From the NCBI RefSeq assembly GCF_024448895.1, contig NZ_JAMOIC010000008.1, positions 1 to 64,000 of the forward strand: a DNA stretch of 64,000 bases, in the 5' to 3' direction. Made by a program: the position numbers and the translations under genes. Positions within the stretch are counted from its first letter, which is position 1. Every line of letters begins with the position of its first letter. Under the pieces are notes generated by a model. The model was given only the letters and a program-made list of their open reading frames with translations, had not been told where the DNA came from and ran no database searches. Of this stretch, positions 1-8,134 are shown piece after piece. The stretch comes from Stutzerimonas stutzeri. Lineage in GTDB: Bacteria > Pseudomonadota > Gammaproteobacteria > Pseudomonadales > Pseudomonadaceae.

Positions 1-2
1 AA

Positions 3-665
3 TGCCTGCAACCCGGTGCAACCGTCTGCAGCTTTGCCATCAGCCACGGCATCAACGCCAACGTCAATGCAAGTGGCTACCGCTTTATCGAGATCTACTA
101 CCCGCTCCTTTGCCGGCTTTCGTGCCAGTGAGGGCTGCGCCCGCCCGGCCAGCTGAAGCATCGGTGACTATTGAGTTACCGCTTGGCGAGCAATCGGTCA
201 CGGTGAAATGGCCAACCCCCGATCCTGAACGCTGCGCCCGTTTTGTCCGTCCATGGGCTCGGCCAGTGATTCGCATTGATAGCGTCTGGATTGCCACCGA
301 GCCGATGGCCATACGCGCCGGCACCAAGATCGCGTTGGCCCGTGTAGTGGCGGTATTCGGTGCGGCGAAGCCGCACTGCACCTATCTCTTTGCCAATCGC
401 CGCGCCGACCGCATGAATGTTCTGGTGCATGACTGCGTAGGGATCTGGCTGGCGCGCGGCGGTCGAGAACCAGATCCGGCCGTAGGCACTTGGGCGCTCG
501 AACTGGCGGTTTGCCGGGTCACTGCGCAGCAGCAAACGAGCGGAGGCAATCATGAGCCTGATCCAGTCGGCGCGGATAAATGGGCATGATCCGTACGCCT
601 ACCTGAAGGACGTACTTACGCGGCTGCCAACGCAGCGGGTGAGTGAGAAAGCCAATTGCTGCCGC
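3..665 (+). mobile_element. IS66-family insertion sequence remnant (tnpA-tnpB-tnpC pieces)
   Basis: Decayed IS66 transposition genes lie in their usual order on the plus strand. The first 120 bases in frame 3 read like the TnpA helix-turn-helix region (QPGATV...SHGINANV). TnpA then continues in frame 2 (VTIELPLGEQSVTVKW), so a frameshift separates the two parts. From about 270 to 450 the frame-2 reading matches TnpB (ALARVVAVFGAAKPHC, LFANRRADRM). From 552 to about 640 a frame-3 piece matches the extreme C-terminus of TnpC (SLIQSARINGHDPYAYLKDV). Almost all of tnpC is missing. No intact transposase remains, so this is a non-autonomous relic that starts before the window. Family assignment is from motif recognition. 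Confidence 0.8.
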
Positions 666-739
666 ATAAATAGATCCAGGCCTGAATCATGCAAGGTGAG
701 TCCGGCATACGCTTACGCTACAGGCGCGCCGTGACGGTC

Positions 740-1165
740 TCCTATATTCGCCACCCTCACGATGATGAGCGGGCGAGACGTGCCGGTGTCGCGGCAGATC
801 CGAATGCAGAGAGCCCGCTTTGGCGTCGGTGCTATGGTGAGAGCGCTGAGATGACCAATCGAGACCGTGGATGCGGTCTAAACTGAGATATGTCCGCACC
901 CAGCAGGCAGCTATCGAGTAAGTCCGGCGTCACAGCGGCCATTACGATCATGCTTTCAGTCATTTATCCAAGGATTATCGTAACCGGCCCTCTATCGGAC
1001 CAGGCTACTTGTAACCCCCCCCAGCCTTCAGGTTTCCGTATTTTCTGGTTCAGAACCTGGCGCACTTCTGGGTTCCACCCACGCCGGCAGCCTTAAGTTA
1101 CGCCTTGTTCAAATCGAACAGCACGTCCAAAGGTGACCCAGCGTGCCACGCGCGGTCTGTTAAGC
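740..1165. other. Gene-free stretch after the IS66 relic
   Basis: I see no credible gene, RNA or operator here. The short open frames have no recognisable motif or ribosome binding site. It probably contains further decayed insertion-sequence sequence and the former 3' part of the neighbouring minus-strand lipoprotein gene. Confidence 0.4.
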
Positions 1166-1573
1166 TTACAGATCCTGCTGCAACTTGCGGATCTCGTCCT
1201 GCTGACGCTTGAGTTGCTGCTCACGCGATTCGAGTTGGGCTTCAGCTCGCTTGGCTGACGCCTTCTCGATTTCCTGCTCGGCGGTGCGTAGGGCTATAGT
1301 CTGTTCGGCAAGCTCGATACGACGCTTGGCCAAATAGGCCAGCTGATCCACCTTTTCCTCGTCTGCGTCACCCATATAGGCTGTGTTGGCCATATCCAGT
1401 ATTTTGCCAGCATCTTCGGTTTCAAGCGCGGCGAGCTCGCTCGAACGCGCATCGGCTTGCAGCTGCGAATATTGCGCGCGCGCTTGCTCGAGGTTCTGGT
1501 TGGGTTGAGAAGAACAGGCTGCCAAGCCGATGGTCATGGCCAGCACGGTAGAAAGGGGCAAAAGTTTATTCAT
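1166..1573 (-). CDS. DUF4398-type lipoprotein, probably lacking its OmpA domain
   Basis: A predicted 135-aa lipoprotein. It has a short hydrophobic signal ending in a lipobox (GLAAC, Cys20), followed by a DUF4398-like alpha-helical region and a long Lys/Glu/Gln-rich coiled coil to the end. In Pseudomonas, proteins of this type usually carry a C-terminal OmpA peptidoglycan-binding domain of about 120 residues after the coiled coil. Here the frame stops straight after the coiled coil, and the bases beyond the stop show no OmpA signature. I infer a 3' truncation next to the IS66 debris. The gene follows a second DUF4398 lipoprotein by 44 bases and is probably in one operon with it. Its role would be outer-membrane or periplasmic structural support. 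Confidence 0.75.
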   Translation of the reverse strand: MNKLLPLSTVLAMTIGLAACSSQPNQNLEQARAQYSQLQADARSSELAALETEDAGKILDMANTAYMGDADEEKVDQLAYLAKRRIELAEQTIALRTAEQEIEKASAKRAEAQLESREQQLKRQQDEIRKLQQDL

Positions 1574-1617
1574 AGCGAATCATCCTGCATTAAAGGCGTT
1601 GGGGTTGAACGTGGTGA

Positions 1618-2010
1618 TCACTGGCCGCGCATGCTTTCTTCACGCAACTCCTGGATCCCCTGGTTGGCATCCTCTACGGCCTTCTTCGCCTTGGCTGCCT
1701 GGGCCTTGCGCTCGGCAACGCGAGCGTCCCACTCGGCTTGTTCGGCCAGTTTGCGCGCTTCGTCGTAATTTTCCTGTTGCATGGCCAGTTCGGCTTGCTT
1801 CCATTTTTCCCTCGCGGCACGCATTTCGACCGCTGCGTACTCGGTACCGCCGGCGCTTACGGCGCTAAGAACTGCAGATTCGGTTACAGCGAATTGTTCG
1901 TTCGGCGGATTTCCGGCACAACCAACCAGCAGCAGACCTCCCAGCGCAACAGTCGCCAGCCTGGAAAAATGGGCTCGCGATAGCGGGCGTTCGATGGTGT
2001 TCATTTTCAT
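1618..2010 (-). CDS. DUF4398 domain-containing lipoprotein
   Basis: A 130-aa lipoprotein. The signal segment runs to a lipobox (LLVGCAG, Cys near residue 31). The rest is a helical DUF4398 domain rich in Ala, Glu, Lys and Gln (AREKWKQAELAMQ, EQAEWDARVAERKAQAAKAKKA). A GGAG ribosome site lies 8 bases before the ATG. DUF4398 proteins are small envelope lipoproteins of unknown biochemical function that often occur in pairs, with the second member carrying an OmpA domain. The partner here is the next gene downstream. The protein would be exported and anchored in the outer or inner membrane. The function is not otherwise known. Confidence 0.8.
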   Translation of the reverse strand: MKMNTIERPLSRAHFSRLATVALGGLLLVGCAGNPPNEQFAVTESAVLSAVSAGGTEYAAVEMRAAREKWKQAELAMQQENYDEARKLAEQAEWDARVAERKAQAAKAKKAVEDANQGIQELREESMRGQ

Positions 2011-2103
2011 TGACCAGTCTCCAGTAAGATAGGGAAATGGAGTCCAAAAGTAAGGATTGTGGAAATCCTGGATTTTTCCTACAACGAGCGCCTTTTCACC
2101 TTC

Positions 2104-2128
2104 AGGCGATAGGCGATAGGCGATAGGC
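2104..2128. repeat. Short tandem repeat, 7-bp unit AGGCGAT, 3.6 copies
   Basis: Three perfect copies of AGGCGAT and a partial fourth (AGGC) lie upstream of the DUF4398 lipoprotein genes. A second heptamer repeat with a different unit occurs at 62.9 kb. Confidence 0.85.
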
Positions 2129-2249
2129 TGGGAGTAACTCTTTCAATTGCGAAGGATGTCCATGACATTCGACAGTTGATAACGCTCCTTGGGCAACCAG
2201 GAAGCGGAGTCACAATCCCCAATGGTAAGCGTCCAACCCACCTTGTGCC

Positions 2250-2640
2250 TTACACCGAACTTCGCAGCAGCAGCAGCTCATCGAGCCGGCTGTGCGGCCA
2301 GGTGTGCAGTTTTTCCAAGGTTTCCTTGAGCCAGGCATCGGGGTTCAGGCCGTTGAGCTTAGCGGTGAGCAGCATGCTGTAGATCACCGCCGCATGCCGG
2401 CCGCCTCGTACGAATCCAATGACATCTGGTTTATTGCCAACATGCGTTGTAATTCGCGGATCCGCTTCATCGCATCGCCAGCCCCGAAGCGGCACCACAG
2501 CCTCGCCGGCACTGACTGCCGACAGGCTGCCGTACTGGTAGAACTTGCGCCAGTGCAACAACTGGTTGGGGCTGATGCCACTACGCCGAGCCACGAAGGA
2601 AACGCTTTGTCCCGGCTTAAGGCTCGACAGTGCCGCTCGA
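2250..2640 (-). mobile_element. Fused remnants of an IS3-family orfA and an IS66-family tnpC end
   Basis: Reading the minus strand, bases from about 2640 to 2440 resemble the N-terminal half of an IS3-family (IS2 group) Orf[21 protein letters not shown], then [13 protein letters not shown] and, in a shifted frame, [10 protein letters not shown]. From about 2402 to 2250 the reading changes to the C-terminus of an IS66 TnpC of a different subgroup from the one at the left edge ([25 protein letters not shown]). Two unrelated insertion sequences have therefore been joined by deletion. A frameshift and the missing halves make both inactive. Confidence 0.7.
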
Positions 2641-2699
2641 TAAACCGTGAAATCGGATCAAGCCACGTTCAAGCGTTGCCTCATCCCAGCGCAACGGCG

Positions 2700-3461
2700 T
2701 CAGAATGCCAAGCCGAGTTTGAAGCCGATCTCGTCGTTTTTCAGTTCGGTGTCTCCGGCTACATCATAGGCGTCATCGAGTTCATAGCGCGTTTGGGTGT
2801 AATAGACCGAGGCCATGACCGGCAAGCCGCGGTATCCTTGGTTCCACAGGAAACTCAGCTCCGCGTATGGGTGGGCGCGATCTTCCAGGTCGACCGTATC
2901 ACCGCCAACGTCATCCACGTCCAGTTTCGTCTCGCCATCGATGGTATAGCGAGCCCCCGCCTCGAAGCGCATCGTAGTGCTGCTGAACTTGTGGTTGTAA
3001 CCGACCGCGGCTTTGGCGAATGGGCCTTTGGTGGTCAACTCCACGTCGGAGCTTCCATCGGGCTCGAAGCGCGACCAGGCATAACCGCCGCCGACGATGA
3101 CATCGACGTAGTTGTCTCCCTGCAGCGCCGCCCGAAGTCCCAGATCAACATCGAACTGGCCTTCCAGCAATTCGCTATCATCCTTCTCGCCGTATTTTGC
3201 GGCCACGCCGGCCTCATAGACCAACCCGCTTTCGCCCGTCATCTTGTTGCCGAAACTATAGAAGAGCCCACCCTTGGGAAGATTTTCGTCCTCTCCATCG
3301 ATCGGGTCTATGTCCGACTCCAGCTCGTATTCATTGTAGCTCCCGGATATACCGAATGTGGAAATAGGGTCCGAAGGCGTAGCCGCTACAGCACAAAATG
3401 GAACGGATAGAACCCCGATTACAGAGGCGTTCAAAAATAGGTTACTGGTCCGCATTGCCAT
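2700..3461 (-). CDS. Putative outer membrane beta-barrel protein
   Basis: A 253-aa exported protein of no family I can name. An N-terminal signal peptide ends around CAVAA. The rest is made of alternating polar/aromatic strands typical of a small barrel (YGEKDDSELLEGQFDVDLGL, YVDVIVGGGYAWSR, TMRFEAGARYTI, PVMASVYYTQTRYELD). It ends in a C-terminal phenylalanine (LGLAF), the usual barrel assembly signal. The chosen start has GAGAGGG about 7 bases ahead; an in-frame ATG 21 bases upstream has no such site. The protein is acidic, with many D/E loops. It stands alone, facing the insertion-sequence junction, with two palindromes upstream that may regulate it. Porin, adhesin or sensor roles are all possible. 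Confidence 0.65.
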   Translation of the reverse strand: MAMRTSNLFLNASVIGVLSVPFCAVAATPSDPISTFGISGSYNEYELESDIDPIDGEDENLPKGGLFYSFGNKMTGESGLVYEAGVAAKYGEKDDSELLEGQFDVDLGLRAALQGDNYVDVIVGGGYAWSRFEPDGSSDVELTTKGPFAKAAVGYNHKFSSTTMRFEAGARYTIDGETKLDVDDVGGDTVDLEDRAHPYAELSFLWNQGYRGLPVMASVYYTQTRYELDDAYDVAGDTELKNDEIGFKLGLAF

Positions 3462-3531
3462 TTGATCACCCTCTCTCTTCATGGTTGGATTGTAACTAAT
3501 GGCTTGGAATCTCCATAACCTGCAAAGTTCG

Positions 3532-3587
3532 AAATATTAGACGCGAGACTCTAATATTTTCAAACTCATCAATATGTACCGACATAT
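3532..3587. promoter_or_regulatory. Two palindromes in an AT-rich stretch upstream of the barrel gene
   Basis: An inverted repeat with perfect 10-bp arms AAATATTAGA / TCTAATATTT and an 8-bp spacer (3532-3559) is followed by ATATGT-ACCG-ACATAT (3572-3587). Both lie 70-125 bases upstream of the barrel-protein start, where a promoter is expected. The remainder of the gap from 3483 to 3832 shows no gene. Confidence 0.45.
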
Positions 3588-3832
3588 GTATTAAAGAATG
3601 TAAAAACGTATTGGTTAATTGGCTTTGCGCACCTCATCTCAATGAAGTAAATGCACCGGAAATTGTTCGGCCCGATGCAATCCAGCTATGAGCACAGTGT
3701 CAACGATCGCCTGAGTGCAATTGCGGAGCAGATGCTTGCGGCAAGCCACCATTGATAGTTCGGTCATTCAGCAGCGCTACGCCCCGCGCATCAATGCCAG
3801 TCGAGTTCGGCAACGCCGCCGCAACGCAACAA

Positions 3833-4858
3833 TCACTGAGTCGATACGGTTTCTCCAGCCGTCTCTTCCCAGCCGGGCACACCACGACGGATCAATTGGG
3901 AAAACTGCGGATGATCACCGGCCTGCCGGGCCCGCTCGGTTATTCTCCCACGCCGTTGCAGTTCCTCTAGGCCGAGGTTTGCCTTGAGGCCGGCGACATC
4001 CCGTACGTAACCTGGCAAATAACCCGTCAGCAGCAATCGATAATCCATCGGCAACCCCTGGGCGATCTGACGCATCATCTCGAAGACGATGGTGGTGCAG
4101 TTGGCGGTAATGGTGTTGTAGAAACGAGGTTCTTCCTGCAACTGATTTGTCTGCTGGATGTAGGACAGGAAGAGCGCCCGCATCGCCTCTTCGGACATAT
4201 TTACCCGATACAGATAGACATCTTCGTTGCGAACGTTGGTGCGCACCCGCAACGCGTCTCGCTCGTCGGCGGCAACGATGCTCAGTTCGAACTGTTTGAA
4301 GAAGCCGCCAATTTCCGAATAGCTTTCGCCACGCTCTTTGCGGATTTCCACCGTGAATACCACGAACTGGCCATCATCGAAGCCGAACGAGACCAGAACG
4401 TGAGCGATGGCCGGCATCCCCCAGTAAGAGGTCGCCAAATCGACCGACGTCAGCTGATCCAGATCGTAGCGGCGGGTTTCCCAACGTGGGTCATAGTCCT
4501 CGTCGCTGCGCCAGTCGAAATTGCGCACGTTGTGCAAGGTTACCTGACTGCCCTCCGCACGTCCGTGGGTCATTCCCATCAGATCATCGGTCCAGACCCG
4601 ATGGTTCGAGGGCTCTAGGGAGTTCCACCAAACCTGCAACAGCGCGAACAGCGACAGGTAGCCGCAAATCGCAATCCAGGGCCGAAGCCGCCAGAGCGCG
4701 ATGAGCAGCGCCGAGGCGAGGATGCACCACAGGGCTATCGACGCGCTCTTGCCCGCAGCCATCATCGGCAACTGATACCACAGCGCCATGCCCCCCCAGG
4801 CTGTCGCCAGCAGCATTGCCAGCGAAGCCAGCACCTGCAGGAAAACACGCAGGGTCAT
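3833..4858 (-). CDS. DUF4105 (Lnb N-terminal periplasmic) domain membrane protein
   Basis: A 341-aa protein. Three hydrophobic helices in the first 85 residues anchor it in the inner membrane, and a soluble periplasmic DUF4105 domain follows. Hallmark segments of that family include VRNFDWRSDEDYDPRWE, VLVSFGFDDGQFVVFTVEIR, RFYNTITANCTTI (with the conserved Asn-Cys) and LLTGYLPGY. DUF4105 is a putative cysteine-type periplasmic hydrolase domain; the substrate is unknown. The start codon overlaps the stop of the upstream lipase-like gene (ATGA), so the two are translationally coupled and probably cooperate at the envelope. Confidence 0.85.
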   Translation of the reverse strand: MTLRVFLQVLASLAMLLATAWGGMALWYQLPMMAAGKSASIALWCILASALLIALWRLRPWIAICGYLSLFALLQVWWNSLEPSNHRVWTDDLMGMTHGRAEGSQVTLHNVRNFDWRSDEDYDPRWETRRYDLDQLTSVDLATSYWGMPAIAHVLVSFGFDDGQFVVFTVEIRKERGESYSEIGGFFKQFELSIVAADERDALRVRTNVRNEDVYLYRVNMSEEAMRALFLSYIQQTNQLQEEPRFYNTITANCTTIVFEMMRQIAQGLPMDYRLLLTGYLPGYVRDVAGLKANLGLEELQRRGRITERARQAGDHPQFSQLIRRGVPGWEETAGETVSTQ

Positions 4859-6885
4859 GGTACCGGTCCCGCGAACCGGTCGCCGTCGGACTCGTGCAGA
4901 TGAACGTGCAGAATGCGGCGGATTTCCATGATGGCCTCGGGCGTCTCCTGCACGCTGTGGCCGAAAGGAATCACGATTTCCGACTCTGCCGCGGCCAGAT
5001 GGGCACTGGAATACGGCACCACACCATCGCTGGAATCCAGCAGTGACAACGCGGGGGTGTAGTTGCCGATGATCGAGTGGTAGCGCACCGCAGGCGAGAT
5101 GGGCAGGTCGGCGCTCAGCCTGACAAAGGGGTCGTTGCTGCTGAGATTGTCGATGCTGTTGAGTGGCCGGGTCAACACCTCGGCATTGGCCGAGCCCGGG
5201 ACGATCAGCAATTGCGCAACATCGGTGATCCGCCCAAGCACCGAGGCCGGCAGCTTGACGAGGCCAGCGGCCCAGCGGGAAATGCGGTTCTCGGCGAATG
5301 GCGTGCCGCGGTGCGGGGCCGCGACGAAGATCGCGCGGCTGACATCGGGCAAGGGCTCGAACCTCACATAGGGGCCGACCTCCTTCTGCACCCGCTCGAG
5401 CCTACGCCCCTGAAGCGGATACCTCTCAAGCAGGGCGTCCCACAGACGATCTCCGGAAGACGACAGCATCAACCGCGACAGCACCCCACCCATGCTATGC
5501 CCGATTACCACCATATCCCGAGAGGCCTGGGCCGTTCCGCTCGGATCGAAGTGCTCAAGGGTCTGCTCAAGGGCCGTACGGATCGCCTTGTTGTTGAATG
5601 CCAGCGGGGCGTTTGTCGGGTAATAGACTTGCCAGATCTGGTAGTTTTGCCGCAGGGCTTCGTCGCCCAGCACCTCGTTGGCGACATTGATCCAGGCTTC
5701 CGGACTGCTGGCCAGGCCATGCAGCATGATGATGATGCGGCGGTTCGGATCGTAGGGCTGCATCAGATAGACGTGTGGCTTTTCCAGTACCTCGCCCTTG
5801 CCCACTAGTGTCAGCAATGACTGGGAGGCAAATCCCGAACGAGCCAGCCAGAGCCCGTAGCCAGAGGTGAAGCTAGCCGCCAGTGGGATCTCTCGCCCGG
5901 CCATCGTGATGCTGTCCTGGCGAAATGGGTCGTAGCCGACGATATGCACCCTTTGCGTGCTCAGAACCTCGTCCAGGGTCGCTCCTGGAAAACTCGCCAC
6001 TGCAGTGACGGCCGGGAACGGCGTCTCGCTCCAGGCCAGCTCCGCACTGTCCTTTCTCACCACTCTGCGGTCAGTCATGGCGACCAGTTCTGCTCCCAAC
6101 CCGTCCCGCCGATACTGGTTACGCAAGCCCTTAAAGGAAAGCGAAGCCGCTGGAATCAGCGCCTCCGGCAGGTCCCGGCCGCCAGCCAGACGGACATCGC
6201 CCACCGTACCCTGAATCTGCCAGCGGCCGCTATGCAGCACGAAGTTGCCCTGGCCTTCGCCAGCCTGTGGCGGGTTGCCTTGATAGCGCGCAAAGAGCCC
6301 AGTCAACGCCTTTTGCACGGAGAAGTTGTAATAGTCGCGCACCTGGGTCTGCCTATCGTCCAGGGCCCTCTGCCCCACCGTGCGCTCGGTCATGAACAGG
6401 TAAGCGTAAGCGTGCCGGGCGCTTTCCAGGTAAGCATCCAGCATGGCGTCGGTCTGCGCATCGGTCTGCGCCGATCGATCCAGCCGCAACGCTTCCTGCA
6501 GCCAGAGTTCGGCCAATACCGACAGCCGTTGCTCGTCGCCCAGCGCTTTCGACTCGCCCAGCGTTCGAAGGCAGACGGCAGCGGCTGCCTTGCATTCGTC
6601 CTGGCCGATGCCGACCACCTGCAGCGCGGTCCCCACCGAAGAGCTGAGTTGCCCTGTGCTCAGCACATCCCCGCGGCGCAGGGAGATGTAGTCCCTGGTT
6701 TCGAGGGCGGACACCTTGACCCCGGCGCAACCGCTCAGCATCAGCAGCAGAAGCACGAGGAACGCTCCCCGCCGGAGGATGGAGCCATATAACTGTCCGC
6801 GGAGCGGAGCTGGTTGACGATTCAAACTGAGGAACTCGAATGCGAAAAAGGAAGCGGCCACCGGCACTCGCAGTACCGGCGCCAT
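4855..6885 (-). CDS. Alpha/beta-hydrolase (lipase/esterase-like) lipoprotein
   Basis: A 676-aa envelope protein. A hydrophobic stretch ends in a lipobox (LMLSGCAG, Cys53 from the ATG used here). The long N-terminal helical half has no family I can name. From about residue 370 there is an alpha/beta-hydrolase fold: IIMLHGLASSPEAW (oxyanion HG), nucleophile motif GHSMGG, acidic region SSDGVVPYSSA and a C-terminal catalytic His (IPFGHSVQET). It is probably an outer-membrane-anchored esterase or lipase. The signal would be unusually long from the ATG. An in-frame TTG at 6825 gives a more normal lipoprotein signal and may be the real start. It is coupled to the DUF4105 gene downstream by an ATGA overlap. 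Confidence 0.75.
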   Translation of the reverse strand: MAPVLRVPVAASFFAFEFLSLNRQPAPLRGQLYGSILRRGAFLVLLLLMLSGCAGVKVSALETRDYISLRRGDVLSTGQLSSSVGTALQVVGIGQDECKAAAAVCLRTLGESKALGDEQRLSVLAELWLQEALRLDRSAQTDAQTDAMLDAYLESARHAYAYLFMTERTVGQRALDDRQTQVRDYYNFSVQKALTGLFARYQGNPPQAGEGQGNFVLHSGRWQIQGTVGDVRLAGGRDLPEALIPAASLSFKGLRNQYRRDGLGAELVAMTDRRVVRKDSAELAWSETPFPAVTAVASFPGATLDEVLSTQRVHIVGYDPFRQDSITMAGREIPLAASFTSGYGLWLARSGFASQSLLTLVGKGEVLEKPHVYLMQPYDPNRRIIIMLHGLASSPEAWINVANEVLGDEALRQNYQIWQVYYPTNAPLAFNNKAIRTALEQTLEHFDPSGTAQASRDMVVIGHSMGGVLSRLMLSSSGDRLWDALLERYPLQGRRLERVQKEVGPYVRFEPLPDVSRAIFVAAPHRGTPFAENRISRWAAGLVKLPASVLGRITDVAQLLIVPGSANAEVLTRPLNSIDNLSSNDPFVRLSADLPISPAVRYHSIIGNYTPALSLLDSSDGVVPYSSAHLAAAESEIVIPFGHSVQETPEAIMEIRRILHVHLHESDGDRFAGPVP

Positions 6886-6921
6886 GCATGGCTTTTTCGG
6901 CCGCCAAGAATACGGAGCCTG

Positions 6922-7092
6922 TCACGCACCGCCGAAAGTGATGTACATCTTGTATCCCAGCACCGAAAACACACCGACGACGCCCAGTCCGATCAATGCA
7001 ACCCCCCAGTTCCTCTCGCGCGCGGCGAACCCGACAGTCATCGTCAGGAACGCCACCAGCAGTATGGAAATCATTACATTCAATTCATCCAT
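6922..7092 (-). CDS. Small two-helix membrane protein, 56 aa
   Basis: A short reading frame with an AGGAAG ribosome site 8 bases before the ATG. It encodes 56 residues in two hydrophobic segments (NVMISILLVAFLTMTVGFAA and WGVALIGLGVVGVFSVLGY) separated by a charged turn (RERN), and ends FGGA. This is typical of a small inner-membrane hairpin protein. It lies between the LpxR-like gene and the lipase-like gene on the same strand and is likely part of that envelope operon. I do not know its function. Confidence 0.6.
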   Translation of the reverse strand: MDELNVMISILLVAFLTMTVGFAARERNWGVALIGLGVVGVFSVLGYKMYITFGGA

Positions 7093-7150
7093 TTCCAGTT
7101 TCTTCCTGTTGAGATGGTTTGCTTGGGCCGCGCAGAGCCCCTCGTCAGCA

Positions 7151-8134
7151 TTACAACCAGGTCGAGAGCGTGATCGAGCCGAACTGGTCGTGCTCCTGTT
7201 GTCCCTCGAACTCGCGGGTGCGCCAGACGCTGGCGAACGCCAGTTGCCAGCGGCTCCAGGTCAGCACGCCGCCGAGCGTGGCGTCGCCGACCCATTCGCG
7301 GCGATCCACCGAATGGCTGTCCTCGAAGGTGTTGCCGTCGAGGAGCATGTTCTGCGCCATGTAGCGTCCCTCGAGATTGGCGAAGCCGTACCAACCGAAC
7401 CCGCTGCCCGCGTGGAAGAACTGGTTGCCGCTTTGCCCAGGAGTGACCGAAGGAATGCTGAAGCTACGCTGCAGGTTCTGCCCGAGCCGCGCCCCCAGGC
7501 CTGTCGATGCGTAGGTGTACAGATTGCCGAGCGAGAAGCCCAGGCTGGGGCCGTATTCCAGCTCCAGCCCGCCCATGCGCTTCTGCAGCCACCAGCGGTG
7601 CTGATAGGCCAGATTGACGAAGGGCTCGTTCTCCAATTGATGTTCCCAGCCGTTGGGCTCGTCGCTGCCGGTGGCCTTGTGCACGGCGCGCTGCAATCGC
7701 TTGCCGCCCGCAGCCGGGCCGACGATGCCGACGTCAAGGTGCAATTCCTCGGCCGAACGCCAGCCCTCGTGCGGGGTGTCGGAGAACATCGACACCCCGG
7801 CGAACATCAGTCCCGCATACGGACGGTCGTCCTCGATCAGTCCATTGTTTTCGATTTCCTCAGGGGTATAGATCTGATGGCCAAAGCGATAGGCGACATT
7901 GTCCACCGCACTGCCCGACCAGCCCGGCAGGAGATCTGCGAGACTACGGCTCCAGTGATCCTGTTCGGGCTCGAAGCCCCAGATTACTTCCAGCCCGTTG
8001 CTGTAATGACCATCGCTTCCCGAGGAGATGATGTCGTTTTCCGCCTTGATCGACAGCGTATCGGCTTCTGCCGCGGCACAAGCGACCAGCAGCATGACCA
8101 GCAGGCCTGGCCGGAGTTGGGTGCGGTATTTCAT
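7151..8134 (-). CDS. LpxR-family lipid A deacylase (DUF2219)
   Basis: A 327-aa outer membrane protein. LpxR enzymes are beta-barrels that remove the 3'-acyloxyacyl group of lipid A. The sequence has a signal peptide (to about AEA), the N-terminal active-site strand ENDIISSGSDGHYSNG with the conserved Asn-Asp, then DDRPYAGLMFAG, HLDVGIVGPAAGG...LQRAVHK and GWEHQLENEP, and many amphipathic strands to the C-terminus. Length fits the family. The ATG overlaps the stop of the upstream outer-membrane channel gene (TGATG), which puts lipid A modification in one transcription unit with the efflux pump. An in-frame TTG three bases upstream is not needed. Confidence 0.85.
   Translation of the reverse strand: MKYRTQLRPGLLVMLLVACAAAEADTLSIKAENDIISSGSDGHYSNGLEVIWGFEPEQDHWSRSLADLLPGWSGSAVDNVAYRFGHQIYTPEEIENNGLIEDDRPYAGLMFAGVSMFSDTPHEGWRSAEELHLDVGIVGPAAGGKRLQRAVHKATGSDEPNGWEHQLENEPFVNLAYQHRWWLQKRMGGLELEYGPSLGFSLGNLYTYASTGLGARLGQNLQRSFSIPSVTPGQSGNQFFHAGSGFGWYGFANLEGRYMAQNMLLDGNTFEDSHSVDRREWVGDATLGGVLTWSRWQLAFASVWRTREFEGQQEHDQFGSITLSTWL

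Noticed and set aside
890-1096. Short plus-strand frame after the IS66 relic
   Set aside because: No recognisable motif, no ribosome binding site, and it lies in decayed sequence.
2292-3410. Plus-strand frame of 372 codons across the IS junction and barrel gene
   Set aside because: It crosses the insertion-sequence remnants and reads the barrel gene backwards; no ribosome site or family.
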